This document shows positions 38,211 through 49,900 of a DNA stretch of 64,000 nt, one piece after another; within the stretch, counting starts at the first letter, position 1; each line of letters starts with the position of its first letter. Origin of the DNA: Symbiodinium natans (lineage: Eukaryota; Sar; Dinophyceae; Suessiales; Symbiodiniaceae); assembly GCA_905221605.1 (NCBI GenBank), contig CAJNDS010002046.1:485501-549500 (forward strand). The letters are read 5' to 3'. Under the pieces are notes generated by a model. That model was not told the origin of the DNA and searched no databases. It saw nothing but the letters and a program-made list of their open reading frames with translations. The translations under genes and the position numbers were made by a program.

Positions 38211-40093
38211 CTACTGCCACGAGGCCGCGCTCGTCGGCACCGGGAGCAGGTGGAAGCGTAGACACCAGATGCTTGGAGCAACTGGTGCGGTCACCTGCCC
38301 TTGGGAAAGCCTAGAAACCTGAAAGGCATTACTGGGGGTAGAGGGCGCGGTGACCGCGGGATCCGGGGCTGTGCGCGGCAAGCAACAAGTATCCCATGAT
38401 ATATGTGCCAATCTCAAGTGAGCGCCCGGCGTGGTTATGCTGGGTGTTGCACAGACCTGAGCAACTCGCGATGGGTAAATTGCAACAAACTCCTTATTGC
38501 CCTCCGTCCTGGGGTCTGGACCTGGAGCGTTCAGAGGGGATGGTCTCGTTTGTTGGCTCCATCCGGTGCCTAGTTGAGCAAAATGGGTGTCTGGCATACA
38601 TAGGGGTGCGGTGCCCGCCCACCCTAAAGAGGGGAAGTAGTTTAACCATGTTCCTATGGGGGTGGGTATGATTCTCACAAGTGCAGTCGATCTGAGGCGC
38701 TGGCCCTCACAAGAACGGATGCGTGCGTTTGGCTGTTCGACAATATACTGATGTGAGTAAGACAGCTGCTGGACATACTGAGCATGTTTAGCTGTCGAAC
38801 TTCTGCCATTGAAAAACTTGAAATCCCATGATCCGTGTTCATGTGTTTCACACCTGGCATCACAACCATAAGCAAAGTCGAGGCTAACACTCATGATCCT
38901 AGTTAGGTCCAAGTTTTTCCCCTCGCAGACCACCATTCATCAACCCTGTGCCCGCGCATGAAAAAGAAGCTCGGGACTGTATTTGGCAGTTTGGCCGGCT
39001 GTCCTATCTTCACTGCCATCATGGTCCGGATCCTGCACTCTGCGTTGATAACATGCAAATCATGTGTGGCCAACATGTATGGGGGAGGCGGGTCTGATGC
39101 AGCGGTCCTGTTCTGTCTATGTTTAGATTCCCTCCCTGGCATGGCATTCTCTTCCCTAAATTGTCCTGATGGTATGGCCTTCTGCATGGCGACATCCTCA
39201 TCTTCAAAGTTGCACTTGCCATCCTGTGTCGGACTTTCCGAGTGGCTCGGCTGCTTTTTGTCATTGGATCCATTGCTCGGGTGTGTTGCCTCCTTCGTCT
39301 GCAAAGAATGCTCTGGGTGAGATTCACCAGCCAGGTTGTCCTCTCGTGGCCGATCGCTCCGTGTGCAAAAGGCTTGTGCATCATCAAGGTGCGGTGTCCG
39401 CATGGTTCCTTGAGTCAGGCCTGTGCTTAAGATATTCGGGGGCTGTGAATATCTCCAGCCATCCGTGGATTCTGAAGGGAGGCCCGGATCGGCCGGAAGC
39501 ATGCCAGCGGGTGACATGTCACGGTGCTGCAAGCACGGTGGCCTGTCCGCTTGTGTTTCTCGTGCGTCCTCCTCCGCTAATGGTGTGCGCCGAGGACGTC
39601 TCTTCTTCGGAACCGCCAGACACAGTGTAGTTAATGTCATTCCAAGCATCAGGAGAAACCATGGCTTCAGGAGATTCGCTGCTACAGAGCGTCGCATCGG
39701 GGCCTCGTTAAAAGAAGGGCCACTTGGAGGCCTCGGGGCCCCGTTCACCACACACACACACAAGAATGAAAACGGAAGTGCATCCTGACCGTTCCAGCGG
39801 CTGAGCCAGCCCAGCCTCCATGCTCTCTTCACGGCGACGTGATTTGCGCCCAGCTCCGCGGAAGACATAGCTGAAACAAAACACATTTGCGACAAATATC
39901 GTTGAATGGCACAAAAGAAGTGTACAATTTGTTTGACACACTTTCGGCTCCAGTGTTGTCCGTCAGAAAAGGAAAGCGAATACGAACACGAGCCTGACCC
40001 AAAAATCTCATGGTGATAAACAGCAGCGCTGTATGGCCAAGAAAAGCTCGAAACTGCTCGCCGAACCAAATACGTTGATGAGCACAAAGACAC
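38211..40093 (-). CDS. Hypothetical frames, likely one broken protein
   Basis: Two frames overlap at 38903-38936: 40093-38903 and 38936-38211. The first has an internal ATG at about 39700 (MRRSVAANLLKPW) followed by a hydrophobic segment (FLLMLGMTLTTLCLAV) and a long polar region, ending MRGHRVDEWWSARGK. The second starts VVCEGKNLDLTRIMSVSL and continues FKFFNGRSSTAKHAQYVQ. Because both read through the same GK site in a T/C run, one frameshift probably splits a single membrane-anchored protein. Not recognised; might be retroelement-derived. Confidence 0.3.
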
Positions 40094-40139
40094 ACGAAAC
40101 CACCGACGCGAAAACTTGTCACCATGGCATGCGTGAGTG

Positions 40140-40712
40140 GCTAAACGGATTGTCGGACGATTTCGCCCACTGACGACTCATCATCTTAATTAATGAAACG
40201 TTCTCATCACGAAGCTTGCGGCGCTTTTCCTGTGCATCCGCGACTCGTCACCGAAGACGATCACCACCAAGCTGTACAGATTCCAGGTCAGACGTACGCA
40301 AAATATTTCTACGTCGGATGGAAAGCAGACATCATCCCACAGTAACACGTTGCGACACAAAAAACCAGTGAATCACAGAGACGCTGTTCCAATTGTGGGG
40401 CAGCAAAAATTTGTTCCACCTGCATGATTCAGGTCTGGAACAAACCTCTAGCCAGGGGGGCATGGCGAACTGCGTCATCATGACCAAGCCAATAAAACGG
40501 CGCAGCACTGACTTGGATACGATGCGGTGCCCCAGCAGCTCGCAAAATGAATTCAAAAGCTTCCATAGCTTGTCTTCTGGAATACGGAAGGAACCCCTTG
40601 TGAAAGTGAATTGCCATCCAATGTACGTTGTACTGGGTCCCAACTGAATCAAGGGAACGTTGAAACCACGCAACACGGGTAGCCCGGTCTTCGCCCAGCG
40701 CAGTGGCACTAG
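40140..40712 (-). pseudogene. Reverse-transcriptase fragment (thumb/connection region)
   Basis: A 125-residue frame (40709-40332) reads STTYIGWQFTFTRGSFRIPE, DKLWKLLNSFCELLGHR and LRRFIGLVMMTQFAMPPWLE. This is the pattern after the reverse-transcriptase catalytic core in many retroelements: an IGW strand, lP..K.. helix, and a L..FiG...W.t....p.L helix. Downstream, in another frame, AQEKRRKLRDENVSLI continues similar coding text. The catalytic YxDD part is not present, so it is a 5'-truncated relic of an element different from the others here. Confidence 0.55.
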
Positions 40713-40764
40713 CGCCCTCGTCCCCTGAACGTGGCAGGGATTGAGTAAGAGTCCGCAAAGTACC

Positions 40765-40925
40765 CGTCTATCAAGTAGGATAAAACCCCTATCGGATAGG
40801 GGTCAATGAAGATATAGGCCTTTCGCACCTCCCCCTTATCCCAATCCGATAGACCCCTATAAAAGGGACCTATGGCTCGGGGAGCCCCACGTTTCTCGGA
40901 TAAAGGTCTATCCCCGACAGGCCTG
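40765..40925. repeat. GATAGGGGT palindrome cluster
   Basis: ACCCCTATC-G-GATAGGGGT is a perfect 9-bp inverted repeat with a 1-base spacer near 40785-40805. Related pieces (ATCCGATAGACCCCTATA, GGATAAAGGTCTATCC) recur within the next 120 bp. It abuts the CCCTAAA-like block. Confidence 0.7.
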
Positions 40926-40974
40926 TATCGGAGATGGATACAATACAACAAAGTCAAACCCAAGAGACACCTCA

Positions 40975-41660
40975 AACCCTGAACAAACCATAAACCCTCA
41001 ACAACCCTCAGTCCAAAACAAACCCTAAAGAACCCTAACCCTTGCACAAACCCGAAATCCTACACAAACCCTCAACCAACTTTAAACCCGAAAGAAAGCT
41101 TAAACCCTAAAGAAACCCTAAAAATCTGACCCTAAATCCTAAACAGGCCCTAAACCCGAATAAAACCAAACCCTAAACAAACCCTAAACCCTAAAGCACG
41201 CCCCAAACCCGAAGCAAACCCAACGCAAACCAAACCCTGCACAAACCCGGAAACCCTAAACCCGAAGCAAAATTTCAACTCCAGACAAACTTTCAAACTG
41301 TGAACAAACCCTGCACCCCAAGGAAAACCCTACACCCTAAACAAACCCTAACAAACGCCAAATAAGCTTTGAGCCCTCAAACACTAAACCCAAACAACAA
41401 ACCCTCAACCCAAACACATCTCAAGCCCAGAACAAACCCTGAACCCTGAACAAACCCCTAACCCAAAACAAACCCTCAACCTAAACCTTAAACTAAATAA
41501 AACCCGAATCAAAAGCAAACCCTGCACCCTGAGCAAACCCGAAACTCTAAACCCTCAAACTGCTCAACAAACCAAACCCGAAACAACCCCACATGAACCT
41601 CAAACAAACCCGAAACTTAGAACCTGCCCTAACCCTAAATACATCTTAAATGCTAATTGA
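40975..41660 (-). repeat. Degenerate CCCTAAA telomere-like block
   Basis: Dense AAACCCTAAA, AACCCTCAA and AACCCGAAA words on the plus strand, so telomere-like TTTAGGG on the minus strand, heavily mutated. It looks like an old interstitial array and contains no gene. Confidence 0.8.
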
Positions 41661-42694
41661 CCCAAAACCCAGCAAACACAAAACCCCAAACAACCCCAGA
41701 CCCAAAAGAAAAAAACCAGAAGTCCTCCTCAACCCGGCCCTTGGGATGAGGGTCGCCGACCCTCTTCGCAAAGTTGCACACAAAACTCCTTCTTGCGCCC
41801 CTTGGAATGTAGTCGGACTTGACTGCCAGCAGAGGATGAGTTTAGGCAACGCACAAGGATTCCGAAGCGGGGGACAGCGCCGAAGACGCACAACGACACG
41901 CCTGTCGTGGTTGAAGCTTTGATGGGGAGGTACAGTTGTTTGGAAAGGTCTGACTGTTTGAGTACAAGAGCCCGCCATTGCTTTAAGGAAGGCCCAAAAG
42001 GGGAGCCCATTCTCCCACTGCTGTAAGACGCTTTTTCCCTAGGCACCGGTCTTCCTGCGGGGGCACTCAAACGTGTCCTACGCTTCTTGTGTCTTTTTGG
42101 GGTCTGATTTGGCTTCACTCGAGGCACATTCTCCAAACCCCCAGGCAAAGGGCCTACCTTGTTTCAAGTCAATAAAATGTTGCTGAAAATCCCCTTTCCC
42201 CCATGGCAATGTTGCAACACGTTGGTCATGTCAGATCGACCTTCAGCGTCCAACATTGCCACGGGAGCACACGCAAGGGCTTCTGACCGGAGACAAGCAT
42301 CTTTTCCAGACTCTTCAGGGTCCAAGCCCTTGCAATTCTCAAGCTCGAGCTGCGCTGCTTTCTGCGTTCTGCAGACCCTGCATGTAACACTGCAGCAACC
42401 TGCAGACTCTGCAGACCTGCAGCAAGCATGCGGACTCTGCAGGGAGCGGCAAGAGAACATTAGCCGGGGCACTCACACCACACCGGCAAAGGTGCAAAGT
42501 CTTAGAAAGAAAAACCGAGAAGGGGGTGCGGGCCTTAATAAATTTCAAATGCGCACATAGCCCAGGCTCGGAAAGAGATTGAGGCATCGGCCCTAGAGTC
42601 GAGGATGCCTGAAACTCGGCCTGCCTCTGAAGGAGCGTGACCAGCACATGCAGGGCGCTTGGCCTCGACGGCGAGGCGGGGAAAGGTTGCCCAA
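41661..42694. other. No gene; CTGCAG-rich stretch near 42370-42450
   Basis: Open frames here have no recognisable motif. At 42370-42450 a run of CTGCAGAC/CTGCAGCA words resembles the larger run at 51170-51320 on the other side of the copia element. Confidence 0.4.
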
Positions 42695-42699
42695 CGAAA

Positions 42700-43029
42700 T
42701 GTAAAAGTTTCTAAACAGCACAAACCCAACTTACACACAGCTTCGCACTTGCACAGCACTTTCTCACACAAAGCGACGTGCAGTTGTCCTGCCTTCTTAG
42801 TGCTTTCTCAGCTCTCTTGACCTTGAGCCAAAAGTCAAACGTAAAACTGGAAAAACCCAGTTGACGCCACCTACACAAGCTCACTTCTCCTACAAAACAA
42901 AACTTCAAGGAAAAACATGCTCGACTGCTCAGGGAAGACCTGTACGTCCCGGACATACAGTAAGCACGTCAAACATGCGCCTTGGCCAAAAAGGCATCCC
43001 GCAGACGTGTCTATACACAGATTTTCACA
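42700..43029 (-). repeat. 3' LTR of the methyltransferase-bearing copia element
   Basis: 330 bp, with small indels relative to the 5' LTR (CT insertion, loss of a T, a 5-base difference, an extra C). The same spliced-leader-like 12-mer is at 42822-42833. Confidence 0.93.
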
Positions 43030-43038
43030 CCCCCTTTC
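43030..43038 (-). promoter_or_regulatory. Polypurine tract
   Basis: GAAAGGGGG immediately before the 3' LTR on the element's strand, the normal primer site for plus-strand cDNA synthesis. Confidence 0.75.
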
Positions 43039-43090
43039 GGGATGATCTTTTTGTCTCACCTCACTCTCAGATGACGACATCTTCAGATGA

Positions 43091-43822
43091 TCACTCCAAT
43101 CTCAGAGGTCTGTTCCCTGTCACACATGTCGAACACGGAGTGATGCATGTCGGGTTGGAGGTAACGGCCACCACATGCTTGCAGTACACACTGTGATATT
43201 TGTCCCCGGACGGGAACACACACAGTTCTGTGTTGCCCGGCTCTGGCTTACAGTTCCCACACTGCCACATAGTTCGCCATGATCCCTCCATGCGATGACA
43301 CGTCTGATCGTGATGAAAAATGCCCTGAGATTCAGAAGCAAAGATGCGCTTGTCCACTCTATCCTTGCAGCTGGAACTTGCATGCTTCTCCCTTGCACCA
43401 GCTGCCTTCGGCCTCGCTCTCAACGACGATGCCTCCTTTTTACCATCTGGCTCACGAGGGTTCATCTGTTGACTTCTCTCAGGCATAGAGTTGGTTTGGG
43501 CACCTTGTGGCTTCATCGTGTCATCATCCAGAGGCGGGTTCTGTGTAGCAGCTCTTTGCTGCCCATAGCTCATCCGGAAAAACAATGCCCACGCACAACA
43601 GCATGTCATGATCAGCGTACCAACCAAGATGCCGTTGACAAAGCACCCGATGATGATGATCCATACTGGATCCCAAGTCGGACTAGCAAACATCTGTACA
43701 AGCTCGCTGCCCATGAAGGTGGTTCCCCAAAGCTCTACTGGCCTCGCAGTCTCCACTCCAGAGCTCATCACCGCAAGAATGGCCACTGAAATCGCCACTC
43801 TCATCAAAGGCTGTGCAACCAT
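43091..43822 (-). CDS. Small membrane, Cys-rich protein of the copia element
   Basis: 243 residues from the ATG at 43822, between pol and the 3' LTR. It has an N-terminal signal-like segment (MRVAISVAILAVMSSGVETA), a hydrophobic helix (VWIIIIGCFVNGILVGTLIM) followed by CCCAWALFF, a polar linker, and then two copies of an H-x3-C ... C-x2-C motif: FHHDQTCHRM with CGNC, and KYHSVYCKHV with CSTC. The second resembles the Cys/His motif at the start of the other copia polyprotein. Position and topology recall an env or matrix-like protein. No known family was recognised. Confidence 0.75.
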   Translation of the reverse strand: MVAQPLMRVAISVAILAVMSSGVETARPVELWGTTFMGSELVQMFASPTWDPVWIIIIGCFVNGILVGTLIMTCCCAWALFFRMSYGQQRAATQNPPLDDDTMKPQGAQTNSMPERSQQMNPREPDGKKEASSLRARPKAAGAREKHASSSCKDRVDKRIFASESQGIFHHDQTCHRMEGSWRTMWQCGNCKPEPGNTELCVFPSGDKYHSVYCKHVVAVTSNPTCITPCSTCVTGNRPLRLE

Positions 43823-43964
43823 GACGCCCGAGGGAAAACTAGTAAACTTGCGTTACAGAGAATCGCAAGTGCTGTGCAAACGCACTGTGCAAAACGCACT
43901 GACTATACTCCTCACATGACTTGATCATGTGTGGCGTAAGATGAAACCAAATCGGATCCCCCTT

Positions 43965-46900
43965 TCAGTTTGTTGCTTTCAGGGCTTTGACCAACCCTTC
44001 TGCCAGCACCTTGCTATACCTCCCTGTTGCTGTGTAGTCAATGTCATGGAACGAGGCATGTGTCTGGCAACTGCAACTTCCAAACATGTCGAAAAGCTTC
44101 TGGGCGCACTCGAGATGTGAACACATGAACCTGAGACGTTTTGCCACTGGAAGACCGCTTCGACTCAACACGCCGGTGGCGCACAGCCACACATCTACGG
44201 GATGCACAAGACCTGAGGCTCGAAGGACATTCTGTGTTCCCCATCTCTTCCAAATCATGTTTTGCTTTGGCAATTCGAACGTACGTCCATCTCCAAGCCT
44301 CAGATACCTCTCTGCAGATCGCATCAACGCCTCCCACTCAAGATCAGATTTTGTACATCTTTGCACAAAGTTCCGCAGTGGCGATCCTGAAGAGCAAGGC
44401 GTGGACACGTGAACGTGGATCCAACGCCCTCTGCTCTTCCAAGCAGTGATGACCTTGATGGTTTCTGCCAACACTCTTGAGGTCTCGGCATTGGCTGTGA
44501 TCCCGCAATACGGCACCCCAAGTGATTCACACACCTGACACAGGGCCGAATCCTCACTGCAAAACACCTCCAGCACTGCCACTTCATCAGATTCCTTCAT
44601 GCTCTCTGGAGAAACTCGCAGCTGTGACAACATGTACAGCGCCTCCACATGTCCATCTTGTGTGATGAAGCCTAATCGCGTTCTGTGTTCTTGGAAGAGT
44701 CGAGTTCCGAGATTTTTAGTGTAGAGATCAGCAGCATTCTCCTCGCCTCTCAGCCAACGCAACTTGAGCCGACCTCTCAAGAGATGTTCTCTCATCCATG
44801 CCAATCGTATCTCCACATGCCGCGAACGCTTAGGGACGTCTTCTGCATGAATGACATCCAACGCTGCCTGACTGTCCGTCAACAGTTCAGTGTAGATCTT
44901 GTCATGCTGTTCTTCACCACCTTCGTCCTCTGCATGGACACTCATCTGCACATCAATTGAACCTTGAAGTTCACCAAAGGCAGTGAAGACACGATCAAGC
45001 AAGTGCAAAAATCCGATTGTCTCCTGTGCAGCATACTGCAACGCATGAAGCTCAGCCTCACAAGATGACAAGCACACCACTCCTTGCACTTTCGCGATCC
45101 CTCGCACAAGACCTCCTCCAAAGCAGATGGCTCCACCTGTGATCCCTCTTCTGCCGATGAACCTGTATGGAGCATGAGACGCATCTGCAAAGACATGCAC
45201 ACCATTCCGCAGCACATCTTCGGAACATTCCAAGAACTCACCACTCAACTCCGATGATGGCAAGCGCAGTGCAACATGTCTGTCGGTGTAGAGATAACGT
45301 AGAAGTGCCCTCAACGCCGCCTCGGTGCTCTGTGTCGGCGCAGCTTGTTGCGTACTGATGAGTCCAATCATCAGTTTCAGATCTTGCCTTGTCTGGGCAT
45401 ACCAGAGAACCTTTCCAAGCACTCTGCGTAATCTGCTGTAGGCCTCCGACGTCAAAACCGGTGCACCTGTTTTCTCCAGTAGACCTGCTAGGTCTGGAAC
45501 GGCAGTTGCGCCCTTTTGGATGCCAAACGCATCGAAGCAGGATTGCAAGTATTCAGGCTTCACACCTACCTCGACTGCACTCTGCCCCGGCCACCGACGA
45601 ATGCACCGACCAATGAACTCAACCATGCCGCCACCTTGACTGGATGTCTTCACCCTACCTGTCACCTTTACGGTTACTCGCTTCCCGATGGCACTCAAGA
45701 CCAAGTCTTCAGCCCACTGATCATCAGTGACGATTAGCAAATCGTCCACGTAGCATACGATCATCACTCTGCTTGATCTATCCTTGTGCCACACAACACC
45801 CGCAAAGAGACATGGCTCACGTGCATCGCTCAACAGACCCAGTGGACGGATCAACGACGAAAGAAGCTTAAGCCATGCCAACGAAGCATCCCGCAGTCCA
45901 TTCAATGCGCAATACAGGAAGAAGAAGATAGCCTGGCCATCTTCCGAACTGATGCTCAGCGGTAGCTTCAACACAACGGGATTCGACTTGGTGTCCAACG
46001 GCGAGTTCATGAAAGCATGCCCAATGTCTGCCGCACAACCTTGCATGTCACGCGTGGCCATGAAGATCAAGGTGAGCATCATGGCATCATGGCTTGGGGT
46101 TGGTGAGCTAAACCCCTGCTTTCTTGCCGAGCCATGTGCAAGGTCCTTTGCCACAATGCGACACCTGACGCGAGTGGGATTCTTTCTGGCACAAACCCAT
46201 CGAGCGGGTATTAGTCTCAGCGATGGGTTCTTAGCCTTCAGGATCTTCACTTCATGCTCAAGGATTGCCCTGCCTGTCTGACAACGCTCTAAGTTGGTGA
46301 GTTCCTCTTGCATCCCGGAGAATACAAGATCTCCCGGCAGTTCCTCCAACGTACTGTCGTCTACTCCGGCATCAGGCTTCCAAATCAACACGCGACGTCC
46401 TCCCAACATGAAACTCTCACTCTTCGCGTCCTGACTTCCATCTCGGAATCGAATGCTGTTCACCTCCACATCAAACATGCTCGGACTTGTCACAACGTCG
46501 CTCAGCAGAACACTTTCACATGCGTTGCTGGACCAGCACAAGCCCTCGAGTCGTCTCGGCTCCTGGGGTCCTGAGGCTCGAATCTCATCTTCAAGATCAA
46601 CAAGCTCAACATCAGGATGCCTCTTCACCCCCTTTTGCTCTGGTACCCTTGGGCCTGATCCTTGCTCGTCCACTTGCATGTGCTCGGATGACTTGGCGGG
46701 CCTGCGCTGTAGCAGTGAAGGTCGTGATGATGCTGATGGCGATGCTGGCTCAGCTACCCGCACACGCTTCAACTCTGGCTCATCACCTGTACTCCCGGAA
46801 GCAACACCACGAGTCGACACCTCTCCACCTGAGGGTCGTGGTTCATGTTCAGAAGATGACGGTGGGCGCCCCGCCATTGGTGCAGGGATCCCCACCGGAA

Positions 46901-49900
46901 TCGGCATCACTTCCTCTCGACCTTCGTCCTTCAACACCAATCTCCGCTCATCACTCTCAACATTGGTCCCAAACTGCTGTGACCTTCCTGCCTCAGCCGA
47001 TCCACTTCCGGCTTCACGTGGTGCATCCACAGGTGGCTGCATAGCCACTCTAGCACCATCAGATGCCATGGACTCTGTCAACCAGCGTTCATACCTCCGA
47101 TGACAGGCTCTCGTATGCGCACCGCCCAGCCTACGCCCATGTCGTGCATTGTCACACGCTGAGCATCCTTCCGTGTATCCATGAGTTCTCACCCACTGAG
47201 CTGGAGGACCTGACGCTGGGGCTCTCAGTGACACAGGTGGCTCAAGAACTTCGCGTTCCTCACTTGCTGAAGGCAACTGGGGGCCTCCACCAAGAGTTCC
47301 AACGATGCCCTCAACAAGTTCCAGACGCCATGTCAAGGGTACACAAAGTTTCACCGACGTAGCTGCGAAGGTCTTTAGCACCAACTGTCCCTCGACTCGG
47401 ATGAGCGCTCGAACTTTGATGGCCTGTGACCCAAGGATGGGATGGAGGAAGGCACTTTCGGTGAACCTGGGAAGGTTAGGGGCGAGATCCTTGATTGATT
47501 GAGGAAGTTCTGCTAGGACTATGGCTCCAAACAAAGTGAAGGGTCCTTTTGGACTGGGCCTCCCAAGCACAAGATCACAAGGTGCCATGTCACTCCCGTG
47601 CGCTTTCGAGAATCTGTTCAAACTTCCACACACGTAGCACAACGCACTGGCAAATCCTCCATGGTTGTAGCACAAGTCAAGCCCTTCCTGATTGAGATCT
47701 GACCTCAACGTCTGCAAGGACTCCTTAATCCTGCGCACACCACGTTCTGCCACTCCGACTGCTTCATGATGCTGGGGTCCTGCCTTTCGAACTTGGAAGG
47801 AGAATTCGCCAGAAGCCCCTGTGATCAAATCGGACACTGCCCCTTCAGCATCTGTGATCAACAACACCGAAGAGGAGCCTGACTCCAGACCAAACTCACG
47901 CAGCCACTTCACGATCTCTGTACGCGTCGCTACAAGATCCCCTGATGTCAAGACAGCACCAGTCATCATGCTCATGCGCTCGACAAGTACCAACACCCTC
48001 AGGTTGTCTGCTCGTACCTGCCTGTGATCTTCACCCGTGGATGACAAGTAGAAGAAATCTGCCACGACTTCACTTTCAAGTCTTCCGTTCACACGCTTGC
48101 GATGCTGAAAGACCGTTCTGGCAACTTGACAGTGCCTACAGCCAGGATGATACGGTGTGTGTCCTTGCAATCGATGCTGTGCCAACTCTGCTTGTGTCGA
48201 CCGTGTCACAGGTGCTACAAGCACTCCACCTTCAGCGGATATCGAGGAGAGGGAAAGTTCGACTTCGTTCGAAGAACCCTGGGAGGGCTTCAACAGTGGT
48301 TTCAACCTCAACCAGGGAACATTTCCAAACAGTGTGACCTCTTTGGCTGTCAGGCCTGCAGAGGTGGCAAGCGCAATCCCGGCACAATTTTGAGAAAAAC
48401 TCCAACCGCGAAAACAAAGCATGGTCGTGGAAATAATGTTGTGGTTCGTGTCTCCTACCCAAACATTCATGCTTGCTGCATGCCACGTGTTCTCTCCACT
48501 CCCGTTCTCGAGCAGGAGTTCGACGGATATCATCCGTTCACCAAGCATTCGCACAGAGCTGCCGTTCGCTGCAGAAAACTCTTGCCCTACATGCTGTCTC
48601 TTCGAGTCATCAACGTAGACTCCAAACATCTCTGCATACTTCAGACTCAGCACTGTCACCCCTGCCCCGCTGTCCAGCAACCACCATTCCCCATCTCTCG
48701 CTTCTGCTCTCAGTCCAGCGATCACGAGTGGCTCCAGACAAACAGGCTGTTCAACAGGCAACACCGCACTCAACTGCAAACTCTCTCCTACGCTCTCGTC
48801 AGCAGCAGCGGCGTTCCAGATCTCATCTGTCCATTGCTCATCCCAACTGTTGCTCCAGCTCTCATCCCACACAAACGCACCCCAGCCCTCATCGACCTGC
48901 GGATGCTCAGGCACTGGCGGCAAAGATTCCACTAATTCAAACATCTTTCCTTTCTTGCCCTTTCCAGGACCTTTTGCTCCCTTTTCTTTGCCCTTTGCCT
49001 TTCCTTTTCCTTTATCCTTTCCTTTTCCATCTTTGCCTTTTCCTCGTTCCTTACCTTTCTCCTTTCCTTTTCCCTTTCCAGAGGATGAGGCTGAGCCGTG
49101 GGCTTTACTGCAATGCGCGCTGATGTGTCCTAGTTCCCCACAAGAAAAACACTTCACCCTGGACATGTCTGTGCTACAGTTTTCTGTCTTGTGATTCTTC
49201 CTACCACAACGACCACACCGTTCAGCACTCACCGCAGAAACTGACACATCATGCCATGCACCGTCATGCTCAGGCCATGCACACTCATACTGTCCGTCAT
49301 CGTCCCATGCTGTCATATCAAACACCTCATACACTTGTTGCTTCTTTCCCGGTGACAAGTTCAGGTCCAAGAAAAGTCTCTGCTGACGCTCAAAACGAAG
49401 AGCTGCACTCCGACATGACTGATACGTTTCTGCTCCCGAGTGATGCAGAACGTACTTCTTCGCTTCTTCTGGCAAACTCCGCAGCAAAATCACAAGCATG
49501 TCTCCATCTCCGATGCTCAACCCTTGCCTGTCTAATGCTGTTGGCAGCGTGCCCAACAACTTGGCGTAACGTGACACCTCTATGTTGATCTTTCTGATCA
49601 CATCTCCGACCATCGTAGCTGCATTCATTTCTGAATTTCTCAAGGCGAATATCCTGTGCAACAGTTCCGACCGCATCGACAAGGCCTCTGCTCTGCTACG
49701 CAACGAAAACTGCTGAGCCAGCTGCCTAAGCAGCTCGTACCCACAGTTCACATTTCCCAAACTTCTGGCTGGATCTGCAAGAGACCCATCAAGTGGCAAA
49801 CCTTCGCTGAACGCCTGTATCATGAGGGTTGCCCTAGCATGGTCCAAGAAAGCTGCTTTCAACAAGCCATACAGCCTCACCGACCGTGTCTTCTGCTCTT

